Source: Anaerolineae bacterium (GTDB lineage Bacteria > Chloroflexota > Anaerolineae > Anaerolineales > RBG-16-64-43). From it: DNA of 64,000 nt. How positions within the stretch are numbered: position 1 is the stretch's first letter; the number at the start of each line of letters is the position of its first letter. This document shows, piece after piece, positions 1 through 8,936 of this stretch. A program made the translations under genes and the position numbers. The notes below the pieces were generated by a model. The model was not told the DNA's origin and did no database searches. It was given only the letters and a program-made list of their open reading frames with translations. The stretch is taken from assembly GCA_003141675.1 (NCBI GenBank), contig PLND01000040.1, positions 22,200-86,199 on the forward strand, in the 5' to 3' direction.

Positions 1-87
1 CAATGACAAATCCAGACTTTTTCAGCACCCTGTTAAGGGATTAATCTCACAAGCCGACGAGTGCCGAGCTTGTTGTACAAAATCATT

Positions 88-380
88 CTAGAGTCGGTGA
101 GCGCGCTGTAAAAGTTCAACCATCCCCCGGCCTCCGTCGACCTGCACCCAATCGCCGGTATGCACGCGCATGGTCGCGTTCCCGCAGCCGACGACGGCGG
201 GTATGCCGAGCTCGCGCGTGACGATGGCGGCGTGCGAAAGCGGCGCGCCCGCGTCGGTGACGACCGCGGCGCGCGCGGGAACAGCGGCGTCCATCCGACG
301 TTGGTCAGGGTCGTCACCAAAAATTCGCCTTCAGCGAAAAACTCTTTTGGAAAGATGTCAGCTGCATTCCTTGGGCGAAT
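88..380 (-). pseudogene. Remnant of the C-terminal swivelling domain of a PEP-utilising enzyme (PEP synthase/PPDK type)
   Basis: Two overlapping minus-strand frames together give the phosphohistidine domain of a PEP synthase/PPDK-like enzyme. The upstream frame reads TNVGWTPLFPRA. The downstream frame reads AVVTDAGAPLSHAAIVTREL, then GIPAVVGCGNATM and a VDGGRG ending typical of the domain's C-terminus. The change of frame falls in a CG-dinucleotide run near 268-278 and fits a 2-nt insertion. The catalytic His of the SHAAI motif is still present. Nothing of the ATP-grasp or TIM-barrel domains exists upstream: the readable homology begins about where the HD-GYP gene stops. I read it as a decayed 3' fragment. 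A sequencing or assembly error could account for the frameshift, but not for the missing 5' part. Confidence 0.75.
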
Positions 381-2890
381 TACTTCTCCTCACGCAAGAA
401 CGCGTCCACCACCTGCGGGTCGAATTCCTTTCCGGATTGCTCGCGGATGTAATCCCGCGCTTTGCTGTGGGACCAGGCTTTGCGGTACGGGCGGTCCGAG
501 GTCAGCGCGTCGAAAACATCCCCCACGGCGAATATCCGTGCTGAAAGCGGGATCTGTTCGCCCTTCAACCCGCGCGGATAGCCCGAACCATCCCATCGTT
601 CGTGGTGGCAATAGGGAATATCGAGGGCGGGACGCAGGAATTCGATCGGCAACAACAATTCATAAGCCAAAGCCGGGTGCCGGTGCATGTTCGCCATTTC
701 CTCTTCGTTCAGGCTTCCGGGTTTGTTTAAAATATAATCCGGCACGCCCAGCTTTCCCAGGTCGTGAAGCAGCGCTCCGCGGCGGATATGCACCAACTGC
801 TCGTCGCCAAGGCCCATCCGCTGGGCCAGGATCAGGGTAGTCTCGGTCACCCGCTGGCTATGGCCTTCGGTTTCCTTATCGCGCAGGTCCATTGCGCGCG
901 ACCATCCCTCCAGGGTGGCGTCGTTCGCCCGGGCTAGATTGACATTCGCGCTCTCGAGATTGGAAAAGAGTGCGGCGTTGTTAATGGCTATGGCCGCCTG
1001 GCCGGCCAGGGTGTTCAAGAACTCCAGCCAATCCTCTTCCGGAGTAAAGGGCGACCGATGAAAAAGCTCAAGGACCCCGATAACCTGACCCTTGGAAATC
1101 AACGGAATGGCGGTATGGGAAACAAATTCCTCGCCCGCCACCCGTTCGGGTTGCGCAATCGGATCATGCGCCATGTCGGCGACATGGATCAGGTGGCGTT
1201 CGAGAGCGGCTCGACCGGCGTGCCCTTCGCCGACACGCATTCGCGTGGCCTTAATACCGTTTCCGCGGAATCCCCGTCCGGCAAAATAATCCAGGATCAG
1301 CAGGCGTGGTTCACATAATAAAACCGCCGCCGCGTCCACCCGAAGTTGATTCATGATCTGATCGAGGATATAGCCGAGGGTGACCTTGATATCCATACTG
1401 GCGTTGATCGCCGTATCGATTGCATGCAATGTGCTTAAACGTTCCAGCTGATTGATGGTTTGCTCGATCAGGCGTGTGCGTTGGATGGCCGTTCCGGCCA
1501 TTTCCGAAAGGGTACCCAGCAGGTTCACTTCCTCCGGGGAGATCTTGCGCGGAAGCTTCAGCGCGATGCATGCCATACCGATTACATCCTTTTCGGACTG
1601 GATCGGGATGCAGGCGCCTCCCCAACCGGCGGGGATCGAATCGCCGAGAAGGGCATGGAGTTTGGGGTCGTGGGCGAATTCGTCGGAGACATGAACTTGG
1701 TTGGTGGTGAACACGCCACCGGGGAATCCATCGCCGAGTTTGGAGACTGCGTTATCCGTTGCGGCCAACCATCCACGGGCAGCCACCCGCCGCAGTGTGC
1801 CCGTGCCGGGATCGAACAGCCAGATTGCGCCCGTATCGCTTTCCATGATAGCCAGCGTTTCTTCCAAAAGACTCGGCAGCATCTTTTCCAGGATCGACGC
1901 GATACGCAGGATGGTGGAGATGCGGTTCATTCCTTCCAGTTCTCTCACACGTTTTCGCATCTCTTCTACCCCGTGTTTGCGTTCTGTAATATCGCGGATG
2001 ATCGCTGTGGAGAATGTTTCTTTTTTTTCCTTCCAGGAGGAAATGGTGATTTCCGCCGGGAATTCACCACCGTTCCGCCGCAACCCGATCGCTTCAACCG
2101 GATGCTGGCCGAGGGTTAATTGGCCGGTCACGATCGGATGTTTTGGCCTTTGTTGAAATCCGTCTCGGAAGCGCTCCGGGAGGAGCCCGATCAATGGCTG
2201 ACCGATCATTTCGGCGGATAAATGCCCGAACATGCTTTCGGCCGCGCCGTTCCAGAACAGAACCTTACCCTGCGCATCCATGGTGACAATGGCATCCCCG
2301 GCCGTTTGGACCACGGAAAGCAGGTGACTTTCACTCTGGAGCAACGCCTCCTCCGCCCGCTTGCGTTCTAGGATTTCCTGTTGGAGTGCACGGTTGGACT
2401 CCTCCAACTGGAGGGTTTTTTCCTCTAGTTTACGAACCTGGACTTCGTTAAATTCCTTGATCAGTACGGGGTTTTCGGCAACGGGTGTTCGCACAGCCGG
2501 CCAATCGGTATGTTTTGCCTTCGCTATCGCTTCGTTGATCCGGGCGATAAAAGGTTCCGGCTCCGTGGGTTTGAGGATAAAGTCGTCCGCCCCCAGGTCC
2601 CGAGCGAGGCGTTCGTCCCTCTCGTCGATATAGGTGGCGGTGTAAACGACGAACGGGATGGTCTTGAGCCGTTCGTCGGCCTTCCAATTTCGAAGGAGCG
2701 TGTAGCCGTCCATCATCGGCATGAGCAGATCAGAGATGATCAGGTCCGGCGGGTTCTGCCGCGCCTTGACGAGCGCCTCGGCGCCATGGGCGGCGGTGAC
2801 AACTTCGTAGCTGTGGCCTTGCAGTAGAGACTGCAGGAGATAGAGGTTTTCCTCCTTGTCGTCCACAATGAGAACCCGGTTGATCTTCAT
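380..2890 (-). CDS. Response regulator REC-PAS-GAF-GAF-HD-GYP, probable cyclic di-GMP phosphodiesterase
   Basis: An 836-residue multidomain protein. Residues 1-125 are a receiver with the acidic pair D10/D11 and phospho-acceptor D54. A coiled linker follows to about residue 185, then a PAS domain (about 190-305) and two GAF domains (about 320-480 and 490-640). The C-terminus is an HD-GYP domain with HDLGKLG and the HHERWDGSGYP signature. HD-GYP enzymes hydrolyse c-di-GMP to GMP or pGpG in the cytoplasm. The metal-binding motifs look intact, so activity is likely. Its ATG overlaps the TGA of the upstream lone receiver gene (ATGA), so the two should be translationally coupled. The receiver and linker are close paralogues of those in the REC-GGDEF protein of the same operon. 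Input signals for PAS and GAF cannot be told from sequence. Confidence 0.93.
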   Translation of the reverse strand: MKINRVLIVDDKEENLYLLQSLLQGHSYEVVTAAHGAEALVKARQNPPDLIISDLLMPMMDGYTLLRNWKADERLKTIPFVVYTATYIDERDERLARDLGADDFILKPTEPEPFIARINEAIAKAKHTDWPAVRTPVAENPVLIKEFNEVQVRKLEEKTLQLEESNRALQQEILERKRAEEALLQSESHLLSVVQTAGDAIVTMDAQGKVLFWNGAAESMFGHLSAEMIGQPLIGLLPERFRDGFQQRPKHPIVTGQLTLGQHPVEAIGLRRNGGEFPAEITISSWKEKKETFSTAIIRDITERKHGVEEMRKRVRELEGMNRISTILRIASILEKMLPSLLEETLAIMESDTGAIWLFDPGTGTLRRVAARGWLAATDNAVSKLGDGFPGGVFTTNQVHVSDEFAHDPKLHALLGDSIPAGWGGACIPIQSEKDVIGMACIALKLPRKISPEEVNLLGTLSEMAGTAIQRTRLIEQTINQLERLSTLHAIDTAINASMDIKVTLGYILDQIMNQLRVDAAAVLLCEPRLLILDYFAGRGFRGNGIKATRMRVGEGHAGRAALERHLIHVADMAHDPIAQPERVAGEEFVSHTAIPLISKGQVIGVLELFHRSPFTPEEDWLEFLNTLAGQAAIAINNAALFSNLESANVNLARANDATLEGWSRAMDLRDKETEGHSQRVTETTLILAQRMGLGDEQLVHIRRGALLHDLGKLGVPDYILNKPGSLNEEEMANMHRHPALAYELLLPIEFLRPALDIPYCHHERWDGSGYPRGLKGEQIPLSARIFAVGDVFDALTSDRPYRKAWSHSKARDYIREQSGKEFDPQVVDAFLREEK

Positions 2891-3276
2891 AGACGGGTAT
2901 CCTTTCGTGCTTCTGTTATATAACGTTCAATTTCAGCAACGAACGTATCCGGATTGATCGGCTTTTCAATGTACCCGTCGCAGCCTGCCGCGATTATTTT
3001 CTCCCGGTCGCCCGACATGGCATACGAGGTCACCGCCACGATGGGAATGTTTGCAAGTACTGGATTGTTTCGCAGTTCGCGGGCGACGGCGTATCCATCC
3101 ATGGAAGGAAGCTGGATATCCAGCAGGATCACCAGCGGCAGGATGCGTCCCGCCAGTTCGATCCCCTGCGGTCCGTCGGAGGCCGAGAAAACCTCGTATC
3201 CGTTTTTTTCGAGCAAAAAGGTAGTAAGGTAGCGATTCTGTTCGTTGTCTTCGATCAGGAGGATTTTTCTTTTCAT
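2887..3276 (-). CDS. Single-domain response regulator (CheY/DivK-like receiver)
   Basis: A 129-residue stand-alone receiver. It has the acidic pocket E9/D10, phospho-acceptor D53 in LLDIQLPSMDG, the conserved Thr/Ser of AVTS, and the Lys of EKPI. No output domain follows. I start it at the ATG at 3276 (MKRKILLIED) rather than at an upstream in-frame codon, because this ATG overlaps the stop of the kinase gene (ATGA) and begins exactly at the receiver fold. Lying between the kinase and the HD-GYP gene, it probably takes phosphate from that kinase and works as a phosphorelay intermediate or a DivK-like allosteric partner. That partnership is inferred from gene order only. Confidence 0.9.
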   Translation of the reverse strand: MKRKILLIEDNEQNRYLTTFLLEKNGYEVFSASDGPQGIELAGRILPLVILLDIQLPSMDGYAVARELRNNPVLANIPIVAVTSYAMSGDREKIIAAGCDGYIEKPINPDTFVAEIERYITEARKDTRL

Positions 3277-5459
3277 AGGTTCTCCCGTCCTGTCATCGGC
3301 AGGGTGAATGTAAAGACGCTGCCCTTGCCCCATTCGCTGGTTGCGTGGATTTCTCCGCCGAGCAAATCCGCCAGCCGCCGGCAAATGGCCAAACCCAATC
3401 CTGTGCCTTCGTGCTGGCGCGTCAGGCCGGAATCAATTTGCCGGAAGGGCAGGAACAGCTTGGTAAAATCCTCAGGTTTGATGCCGATACCGGTGTCGGC
3501 AACCGAAATCCGCAAGACGCCTGCCTGCCGCGTCGCCGGGTTCTGCGGCGCAGGTAGGGAATTTGGAGCGCTGAGTGCGCCCGGGGCGATTTCCGCCGTG
3601 AGCGTTACCTTACCCCGCTCCGTAAACTTGATGGCGTTGTTGAGGAGGTTCAACAGCACCTGTTCGACGCGGCGTGCATCGCTAACGAACGTGCCGATAT
3701 CCGGCGCAAGTTCAACCTGCAGGTCCAGTCCTTTCTTTACCGCCAGCGGGTGTACGATTCCGGCCACATTCTCAATCGAAGCTCGCAAGTCAAACGGTTT
3801 GCGTCTTACCTCCAGTTGCCCGGCCTCAATCTTGGAGATGTCGAGCACGTCGTTAATCAGCGCCAGCAAGTGCCGCCCGCTGTCGCGCACCATTTCGAGT
3901 TGCTTGCGCTGCTCAGCATTTAATGGCCCGGCCAACTCCTGGAGAATGATGCCGGTGAAGCCGATGATCGAGTTGAGCGGTGTACGCAACTCGTGGGACA
4001 TGGTGGCTAGAAAGGTGGACTTCAAACGGTCGGCTTCCTCGGCACGGTCTTTGGCTACCACCAACTCCGCCGTTCGTTCGGTCACGCGCTGTTCCAGAGT
4101 TGTATTTAATTCCCGGACCTCCTCCTCAGCCCTCTTGCGTTCGGTGATGTCGCGTTCGGTCGTGGCGATCGCCAGAGGTTTTCCCTTTTCATCGGTCAGC
4201 AACGTGGTAGTCAGCCAGACATCCAATATCCGGCCATCCTTGGTGACACGCCGGAGCTCAAACGATTTAACGATATCCCCTTGCTTGATTCTTTGGATCA
4301 GGGCCTGCGCCGCTTCACGATCGGCATCCACGACAATTTCTCTGACATTTTTTCCCAACGCCTCGGTTTCCGTATAGCCGTAGGTCTCTTTTGCGCCCCG
4401 GTTCCATGCTAGGATTTTTCCTTCGAAATCATGCAAAATTACCGCGTCGTTCGAATCGCTCACCACCGTGGCCAAGCGGCGTAGATCTTCCATCTTATCT
4501 TTTAAAGCGATCTCAGCCTGTTTGCGTTCGGTGATGTCGCGAATAACAGCCTGATAAAACCTCTTCCCGTCGTTTTCGATGGCGTGTAGACTGATCTCCA
4601 CCGGAAATACGCTTCCATCTTTGCGCTGATGTACGGTCTCATAGAGTGCCTTCCCCGTAACTTGCGCCAGTTTAATCTGCTGAAAAAACTCTTCCTTGGT
4701 ATCGGGCGGCCGTAATTGCGTCGCATGCATCCCGATCAACTCGTCGCGGGTGTACCCGTAAAAATCTATCGCGCGCTCATTGACTTCCAAAAAATGAAAA
4801 TCTTCATCGAGTAGGATAATGAAATCGTTGGCGTACCTGGACAATGAATGGATGAGGGTTGCGGATAGTTTTGTCTCTTCCTCCGCTTTCTTGCGCTCGG
4901 TGATGTCCACGACCGTGACACGGCACGATTGCGCATCCTCGGAGGTTCTTCCTTCGAGGTGCGCCCAAAACGGCGGATGTCCCTCTCTCAGGAGCGTGAC
5001 CTCGCAAAACGCTTTCGCCTGGCATGCAAATGCCTTCTCCAGGAAGGCGTTGAAGTCGGGACGGGAATCCTTGGAAACAAAAAGCTCGAATGGGCGATCC
5101 ACCATCCGGGAGCGGCCCATTTCGAGCAATCCCGCTCCGGTGAGATTCACGCGGCGGATCGCTCCGTCGCGGCCCAGGGTGAAGTAGCCCGCGAGAGCAG
5201 AGTCGTACAGATCGGTGTACTGTTCCAGTCCCTTCTCTATCTCACGGTTGGCTTGTTGCAGTTCCTCGTTTTGCTTCTCCAGTTCGATCTGATGCACTTG
5301 GAGTTTGTGGATGAGCCGCTGTTTTTCTTCCTTCGTCCCGGGACGGGACGCCTTTCCCTGCTTGCTTCCTCCCGACCGAACTCCCGCGCGCGGATGCAGT
5401 TCCGCAGCATCCAGGGACTTGTTACGCCCCAGATTTTTCGTGATCATTTTTTGAGACAT
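3273..5459 (-). CDS. Hybrid-less sensor histidine kinase with three PAS domains
   Basis: About 728 residues with no evident membrane segment, so probably cytoplasmic. After a basic start and a coiled coil come three PAS/PAC units, each ending in a DITERK- or VDITERK-type PAC signature. Next are a HisKA domain with the phospho-acceptor in MSHELRTPLN and a HATPase with a clear N box, DTGIGIKPED and GTGLGLAI. The start is taken at 5459 (MSQKM) because GAGG lies about 7 nt upstream. The longer reading frame begins inside the preceding gene without a good ribosome site. It overlaps the upstream REC-GGDEF gene by about 38 nt and the downstream receiver by ATGA, so the operon is tightly coupled. PAS ligands cannot be named from sequence. 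Confidence 0.92.
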   Translation of the reverse strand: MSQKMITKNLGRNKSLDAAELHPRAGVRSGGSKQGKASRPGTKEEKQRLIHKLQVHQIELEKQNEELQQANREIEKGLEQYTDLYDSALAGYFTLGRDGAIRRVNLTGAGLLEMGRSRMVDRPFELFVSKDSRPDFNAFLEKAFACQAKAFCEVTLLREGHPPFWAHLEGRTSEDAQSCRVTVVDITERKKAEEETKLSATLIHSLSRYANDFIILLDEDFHFLEVNERAIDFYGYTRDELIGMHATQLRPPDTKEEFFQQIKLAQVTGKALYETVHQRKDGSVFPVEISLHAIENDGKRFYQAVIRDITERKQAEIALKDKMEDLRRLATVVSDSNDAVILHDFEGKILAWNRGAKETYGYTETEALGKNVREIVVDADREAAQALIQRIKQGDIVKSFELRRVTKDGRILDVWLTTTLLTDEKGKPLAIATTERDITERKRAEEEVRELNTTLEQRVTERTAELVVAKDRAEEADRLKSTFLATMSHELRTPLNSIIGFTGIILQELAGPLNAEQRKQLEMVRDSGRHLLALINDVLDISKIEAGQLEVRRKPFDLRASIENVAGIVHPLAVKKGLDLQVELAPDIGTFVSDARRVEQVLLNLLNNAIKFTERGKVTLTAEIAPGALSAPNSLPAPQNPATRQAGVLRISVADTGIGIKPEDFTKLFLPFRQIDSGLTRQHEGTGLGLAICRRLADLLGGEIHATSEWGKGSVFTFTLPMTGRENL

Positions 5460-6462
5460 AGTGTCCTCGTTTCTCACGGTACATATTCTCATCCGCTTGC
5501 CCGAGCGCGTCCGCTAATGGCGCATGTTGCTCGGCGGTGCTCACGCCAAACGAAAGGCAGATGGGTTTTCCCCCATGCGCTTCATTGTTTACTTGCAGAA
5601 TATGCCGGACTCGGACGATCGCATTTTCCGCCTGTGCGGCATTGGTGTTGGGTAAGAGCACGCCAAACTCGTCACCGCCGATGCGGGCGACGACGTCTTC
5701 GGCGCGGAAGGCGGCGTTCAGGGCATACGCGACCCGCCGCAGTAACTCATCCCCGGCGGCATGTCCTTCGCGATCGTTGGTTTGCTTCAGTCCGTCCACA
5801 TCCATCATCACGATACTGACGGGAAATTGCCTCCCGCGTTCGAGCCGTTCCATATCTTCTTCAAAAAAGCCGCGGTTGTACAAGCCGGTCAACGTATCAT
5901 GGAAGCTTAAATATTTCAGATCCAATTCCGACCGCTTACGTTCTGCAATTTCCTCTTGGAGCACATGGTTGGCCTCCTCCAGCTGGAGGGCTTTTTCCTC
6001 CAATTTGTGGAAGAGGACTTCGCTATACTCATTTACCAAGGTTGCTCTATCGGTACTAGTTGCTCGCACAGTCAAAAGTCCGCTCTTTGCTTTCGCCATT
6101 GCTTCGTTGATCCGGGCGAGAAATGGTTCCGGTTCCGTGGGCTTGAGGATAAAGTCGTCCGCTCCCAGATCCAGCGCGAGGTGTTCGTCTTGCTTGTCGA
6201 TAAAGGTGGCGGTGTAAACGACAAACGGGATCGTCTTGAGCCGTTCATCGGCCTTCCAATTGTGAAGGAGCGTGTAGCCGTCCATCACCGGCATTAACAG
6301 ATCTGAGATGACCAGGTCCGGCGGGTTCTGGCGCGCCTTGATCAGCGCCTCGGCGCCGTGGCTGGCGGAGACAACCTCGTAACCATGACCTTGCAGTAGA
6401 GCGCGCAGGAGATAAAGGTTTTCTTCCTTGTCGTCCACAATCAGAATCCGGTCCATTTTCAT
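5422..6462 (-). CDS. Response regulator REC-GGDEF, probable diguanylate cyclase
   Basis: A 346-residue protein: receiver (about residues 1-125, phospho-acceptor D54), a coiled linker (about 145-180) and a GGDEF domain (about 185-340). The catalytic signature GGDEF is intact at residues 262-266. Five residues before it is RAED (253-256), which fits the RxxD inhibitory I-site, so product feedback is expected. The enzyme should make c-di-GMP from two GTP when its receiver is phosphorylated. A purine-rich site (AAAGGA) lies about 8 nt before the ATG. This is the first large gene of the operon. Its receiver and linker are about 80% identical by eye to those of the HD-GYP protein, so the same kinase may address both. 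Confidence 0.93.
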   Translation of the reverse strand: MKMDRILIVDDKEENLYLLRALLQGHGYEVVSASHGAEALIKARQNPPDLVISDLLMPVMDGYTLLHNWKADERLKTIPFVVYTATFIDKQDEHLALDLGADDFILKPTEPEPFLARINEAMAKAKSGLLTVRATSTDRATLVNEYSEVLFHKLEEKALQLEEANHVLQEEIAERKRSELDLKYLSFHDTLTGLYNRGFFEEDMERLERGRQFPVSIVMMDVDGLKQTNDREGHAAGDELLRRVAYALNAAFRAEDVVARIGGDEFGVLLPNTNAAQAENAIVRVRHILQVNNEAHGGKPICLSFGVSTAEQHAPLADALGQADENMYREKRGHYVSKNDHEKSGA

Positions 6463-6475
6463 GGGGGGTATCCTT

Positions 6476-6529
6476 TCACGCGTCTCCCGGATACACGCCG
6501 AGTATCCTCATGACTTCCAGCGCGCTCAT
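6476..6529 (-). CDS. Possible 17-residue leader ORF upstream of the GGDEF gene
   Basis: A short frame (MSALEVMRILGVYPGDA) starts at an ATG preceded by GGAGGACAAC, a better ribosome site than most genes here have. It stops 13 nt before the ATG of the REC-GGDEF gene. Its ATG overlaps the TGA of the longer small ORF just upstream (ATGA). It could be a leader peptide, a translational coupling device or a degenerate gene start. No homology is recognised, and the call rests on the ribosome site and spacing only. Confidence 0.35.
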   Translation of the reverse strand: MSALEVMRILGVYPGDA

Positions 6530-6756
6530 GTTGTCCTCCCGCCTGCTGCCTCGCGCACTAGCGCAAGATACATTCGCGCGGAGTTCACGCATTCGAGCAC
6601 CCGATGAGCCACAGTCTCCCTCGTATGTACGTCCAGCAAGATCTGCTTGCTCGCTACATCATTGTGTCGGGCAGAATTCGTGCATTGCGAGGAAGGGTGC
6701 AGGTTAACCAGGGGGCAACCCAAAGTATTTCCGCTAATGAAACCAATATATTTCAT
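6526..6756 (-). CDS. Hypothetical 76-residue ORF at the head of the c-di-GMP operon
   Basis: The frame starts at an ATG with GAGGGTGG about 4 nt upstream and ends in a TGA that overlaps the next short ORF by ATGA. The product begins MKYIGFISGN and has mixed composition, two Cys, no membrane segment and no known motif. Its orientation and chained stop-start overlap match the operon below it, which favours a real but fast-evolving gene. Its base composition is lower in GC than its neighbours, which favours spurious intergenic sequence. I do not recognise it. Confidence 0.35.
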   Translation of the reverse strand: MKYIGFISGNTLGCPLVNLHPSSQCTNSARHNDVASKQILLDVHTRETVAHRVLECVNSARMYLALVREAAGGRTT

Positions 6757-6783
6757 TTTTCCACCCTCAACAGCTGAAGGAGT

Positions 6784-6808
6784 GTATCGGACGGAAATGT
6801 CCGGATAC
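6784..6808. repeat. Inverted repeat between the divergent signalling operon and hemW
   Basis: GTATCGGAC and GTCCGGATAC face each other across 6 nt, differing by one bulged C. The hairpin lies in the divergent intergenic region between the small ORFs and hemW. It may be an operator or a transcript hairpin. There is no T run on either side to make it a clear terminator. Confidence 0.4.
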
Positions 6809-6959
6809 CTTCCTCCACCCCATATTATTATACGCGCATTATGTTTTCATGCTACCGCCGAGCATGTCTTCACGGGCTAACCAAGCATGGTTTGAGGAGT
6901 TCCTGCGAAGTATTTCCCGTCATCTAATTTATGGAGAAGGTTGTATCATTGTATCCACC

Positions 6960-8192
6960 ATGCTCACCGATGATTTCGGTCTGTACTTCCATATCCCATT
7001 CTGCCAACGGCGATGCGGCTACTGCGATTTCTTCTCGACGGAGGGGAAGCAGAAGCTTCTGCCTGACTACATGCGCACGCTGATCCGCGAAGTAAAGATG
7101 ATCGGCGCGGCGGGAGAAAGACCGCGCGCCGGGAGCGTGTTTTTAGGCGGCGGGACGCCCTCGCTGATCGATCCCCGGCAGATTGCGAATCTCATGCAGG
7201 AAGTCCGGCGTGCGTTCCGGCTCTCCCCGGATGCGGAAATCTCGCTGGAAGCCAATCCCGGCACGGTGGATTTCGACCGGTTGGCGCTTTACCGGAAGGC
7301 CGGGATCAACCGGCTCAGCCTGGGCGTGCAATCGGCGGATGACTGCGAATTGCGAATGCTTGAGCGGATCCACACCTTCTCCGGAGCGGAGCGGGCTTTC
7401 CACGATGCGCGCCGCACCGGATTTACCAACGTCAGCCTGGACTTGATCTACGGGTTGCCGGGGCAAACCGTTCCGATGTGGGAACGGACGCTCGACCGGG
7501 TGTTATCACTCTCGCCGAATCATCTATCACTCTATGCGCTTACGCTCGAGCGGGGAACGAGGCTGGCGCGCGCTGTCCGGCGCGGCGGGCTGCCCGCGCC
7601 GGAGGAAGACGCCGCCGCGGATATGTACGAACTGGCCGAGGAAAAACTGGCTGAGGCGGGATACCGCCATTACGAGATATCGAATTGGGCGAAAGACGGC
7701 GACGGGAAAACGGAAAGCGAGATCAACGGATCGACCGTTGCCGGTATATCGAGGTTTCCAAAGTTTGCTTGTAATCACAATCTTCGCTATTGGTTGAATC
7801 TGCCGTATCTGGGACTGGGCGCCGGCGCGCACGGATGCGCGGCGAACCGGCGTTACGCCAATGTTTATTCGGTGGAGAAATATATAGAACGGATGGGGAC
7901 GGGAAGAACAAGGCGGTTCCCGCTTTCGCCCGCCACCACCCGCAGCCATATCCGCGCCCGCGAGGGGGAGATCCGCGAAACGATGTGGCTTGGCCTGCGC
8001 CTGACCGAGGCCGGCGTCGACCGCGAAGAATACCGTCGCAGGTTCGGGGAGGATTATTACGATCGATTCAAAAAGGAAATTGATTCTTCTTTAACCGGCG
8101 GTCTGGTGGAATGGACCGGCGAACAAGAAGCCCTGCGGCTGACACCTCGCGGAAGGCTATTGGGGAATCGAGTGTTTCAATTGTTTGTGTAG
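6960..8192 (+). CDS. hemW: Radical SAM heme chaperone HemW (formerly HemN-like)
   Basis: A 410-residue radical SAM protein. The cluster motif C15-x3-C19-x2-C22 sits in HIPFCQRRCGYCDF. The next residue pattern is CDF, not CxC as in true coproporphyrinogen dehydrogenase HemN, so this is HemW, which binds and hands over heme instead of oxidising coproporphyrinogen. The family motif GGGTPS follows the cluster region, and a HemN C-terminal domain closes the protein. I start at 6960 (MLTDDFGLYF) because the frame upstream has no family similarity. A purine-rich stretch (GGAGAAGG) lies somewhat far upstream, so the exact start is less certain than the function. It stands alone between divergent and convergent neighbours. 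Confidence 0.9.
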   Translation: MLTDDFGLYFHIPFCQRRCGYCDFFSTEGKQKLLPDYMRTLIREVKMIGAAGERPRAGSVFLGGGTPSLIDPRQIANLMQEVRRAFRLSPDAEISLEANPGTVDFDRLALYRKAGINRLSLGVQSADDCELRMLERIHTFSGAERAFHDARRTGFTNVSLDLIYGLPGQTVPMWERTLDRVLSLSPNHLSLYALTLERGTRLARAVRRGGLPAPEEDAAADMYELAEEKLAEAGYRHYEISNWAKDGDGKTESEINGSTVAGISRFPKFACNHNLRYWLNLPYLGLGAGAHGCAANRRYANVYSVEKYIERMGTGRTRRFPLSPATTRSHIRAREGEIRETMWLGLRLTEAGVDREEYRRRFGEDYYDRFKKEIDSSLTGGLVEWTGEQEALRLTPRGRLLGNRVFQLFV

Positions 8193-8264
8193 AAAAATAT
8201 TGGCCTTGCGAGCGACAAAAGGGGTCGAAGCAATCACATCGAATTAGTAATTCCTCACCTCATA

Positions 8265-8885
8265 TTATCCGTCGAACACAACTGCCGGATGCGCCAGTTG
8301 CATGGATGCATCCGTCACACTGGCATTGACATAGAGAATGCCGCCTACGTCGTACCGGCCATATCCTTCATGAACATGCCCGAACACATGCAGCCGGGGT
8401 TTTATTTTGAGGACCGCGTCAAACAAATCGCAGTCGCCGACGGATTCGCCTCCGAAAGTCCGATCGCCAATGCCGCAGGGCGGGGTGTGCGTTACGAGAA
8501 TGTCGATTCCCATGGGAATGAGCGCCCACTTCTCGCGCAATGGCGCACAGCGCGGCAGGTTGAACGCCGTATTCATGAACGGCGGCTGCCACGGCGAGCC
8601 GTAGATGCGGACCCCGCCGACAGTGATTTCTTCATCCTGCAGATACAGGGCGTTGGTTAATACTTTGCGGCTTTCCTCCGGCTGGCGCTCGAAGGAATAA
8701 TCGCGGTTTCCTGCGATAAAGATTTTTTGCGGATGGGGCAACCGTCCGAGGAATTCGTTGAAGGCGCGTAATTCCTCGATCGTCCCGCGCCGACCGGCGT
8801 CGCCGGCATGGATCAGGATATCCCCCGGCGGAACGGCCAGTCGATCATGCAATCCGTGTGTGTCGCTGATCAGGACGATCTTCAT
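8265..8885 (-). CDS. Calcineurin-like metallophosphoesterase
   Basis: A protein of about 206 residues with the full metallophosphoesterase motif set: SDTHG, GDAGRRGT, GNRDYSF (the common GNHD with Arg for His), THTPP and GHVHEGYG. It resembles the small MPPED/239FB-like group of phosphoesterases, whose substrates are mostly unknown. The His-to-Arg change in the GNH[DE] motif is also seen in that group and can lower activity. The start is the ATG at 8885 rather than the GTG two codons earlier; neither has a strong ribosome site. It is a single gene convergent with hemW. No pathway can be inferred from its neighbours. Confidence 0.85.
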   Translation of the reverse strand: MKIVLISDTHGLHDRLAVPPGDILIHAGDAGRRGTIEELRAFNEFLGRLPHPQKIFIAGNRDYSFERQPEESRKVLTNALYLQDEEITVGGVRIYGSPWQPPFMNTAFNLPRCAPLREKWALIPMGIDILVTHTPPCGIGDRTFGGESVGDCDLFDAVLKIKPRLHVFGHVHEGYGRYDVGGILYVNASVTDASMQLAHPAVVFDG

Positions 8886-8936
8886 GATCACGATCCGAAC
8901 GTGATATCAACGAGTGGGAAATTCAACCATCGGGAA

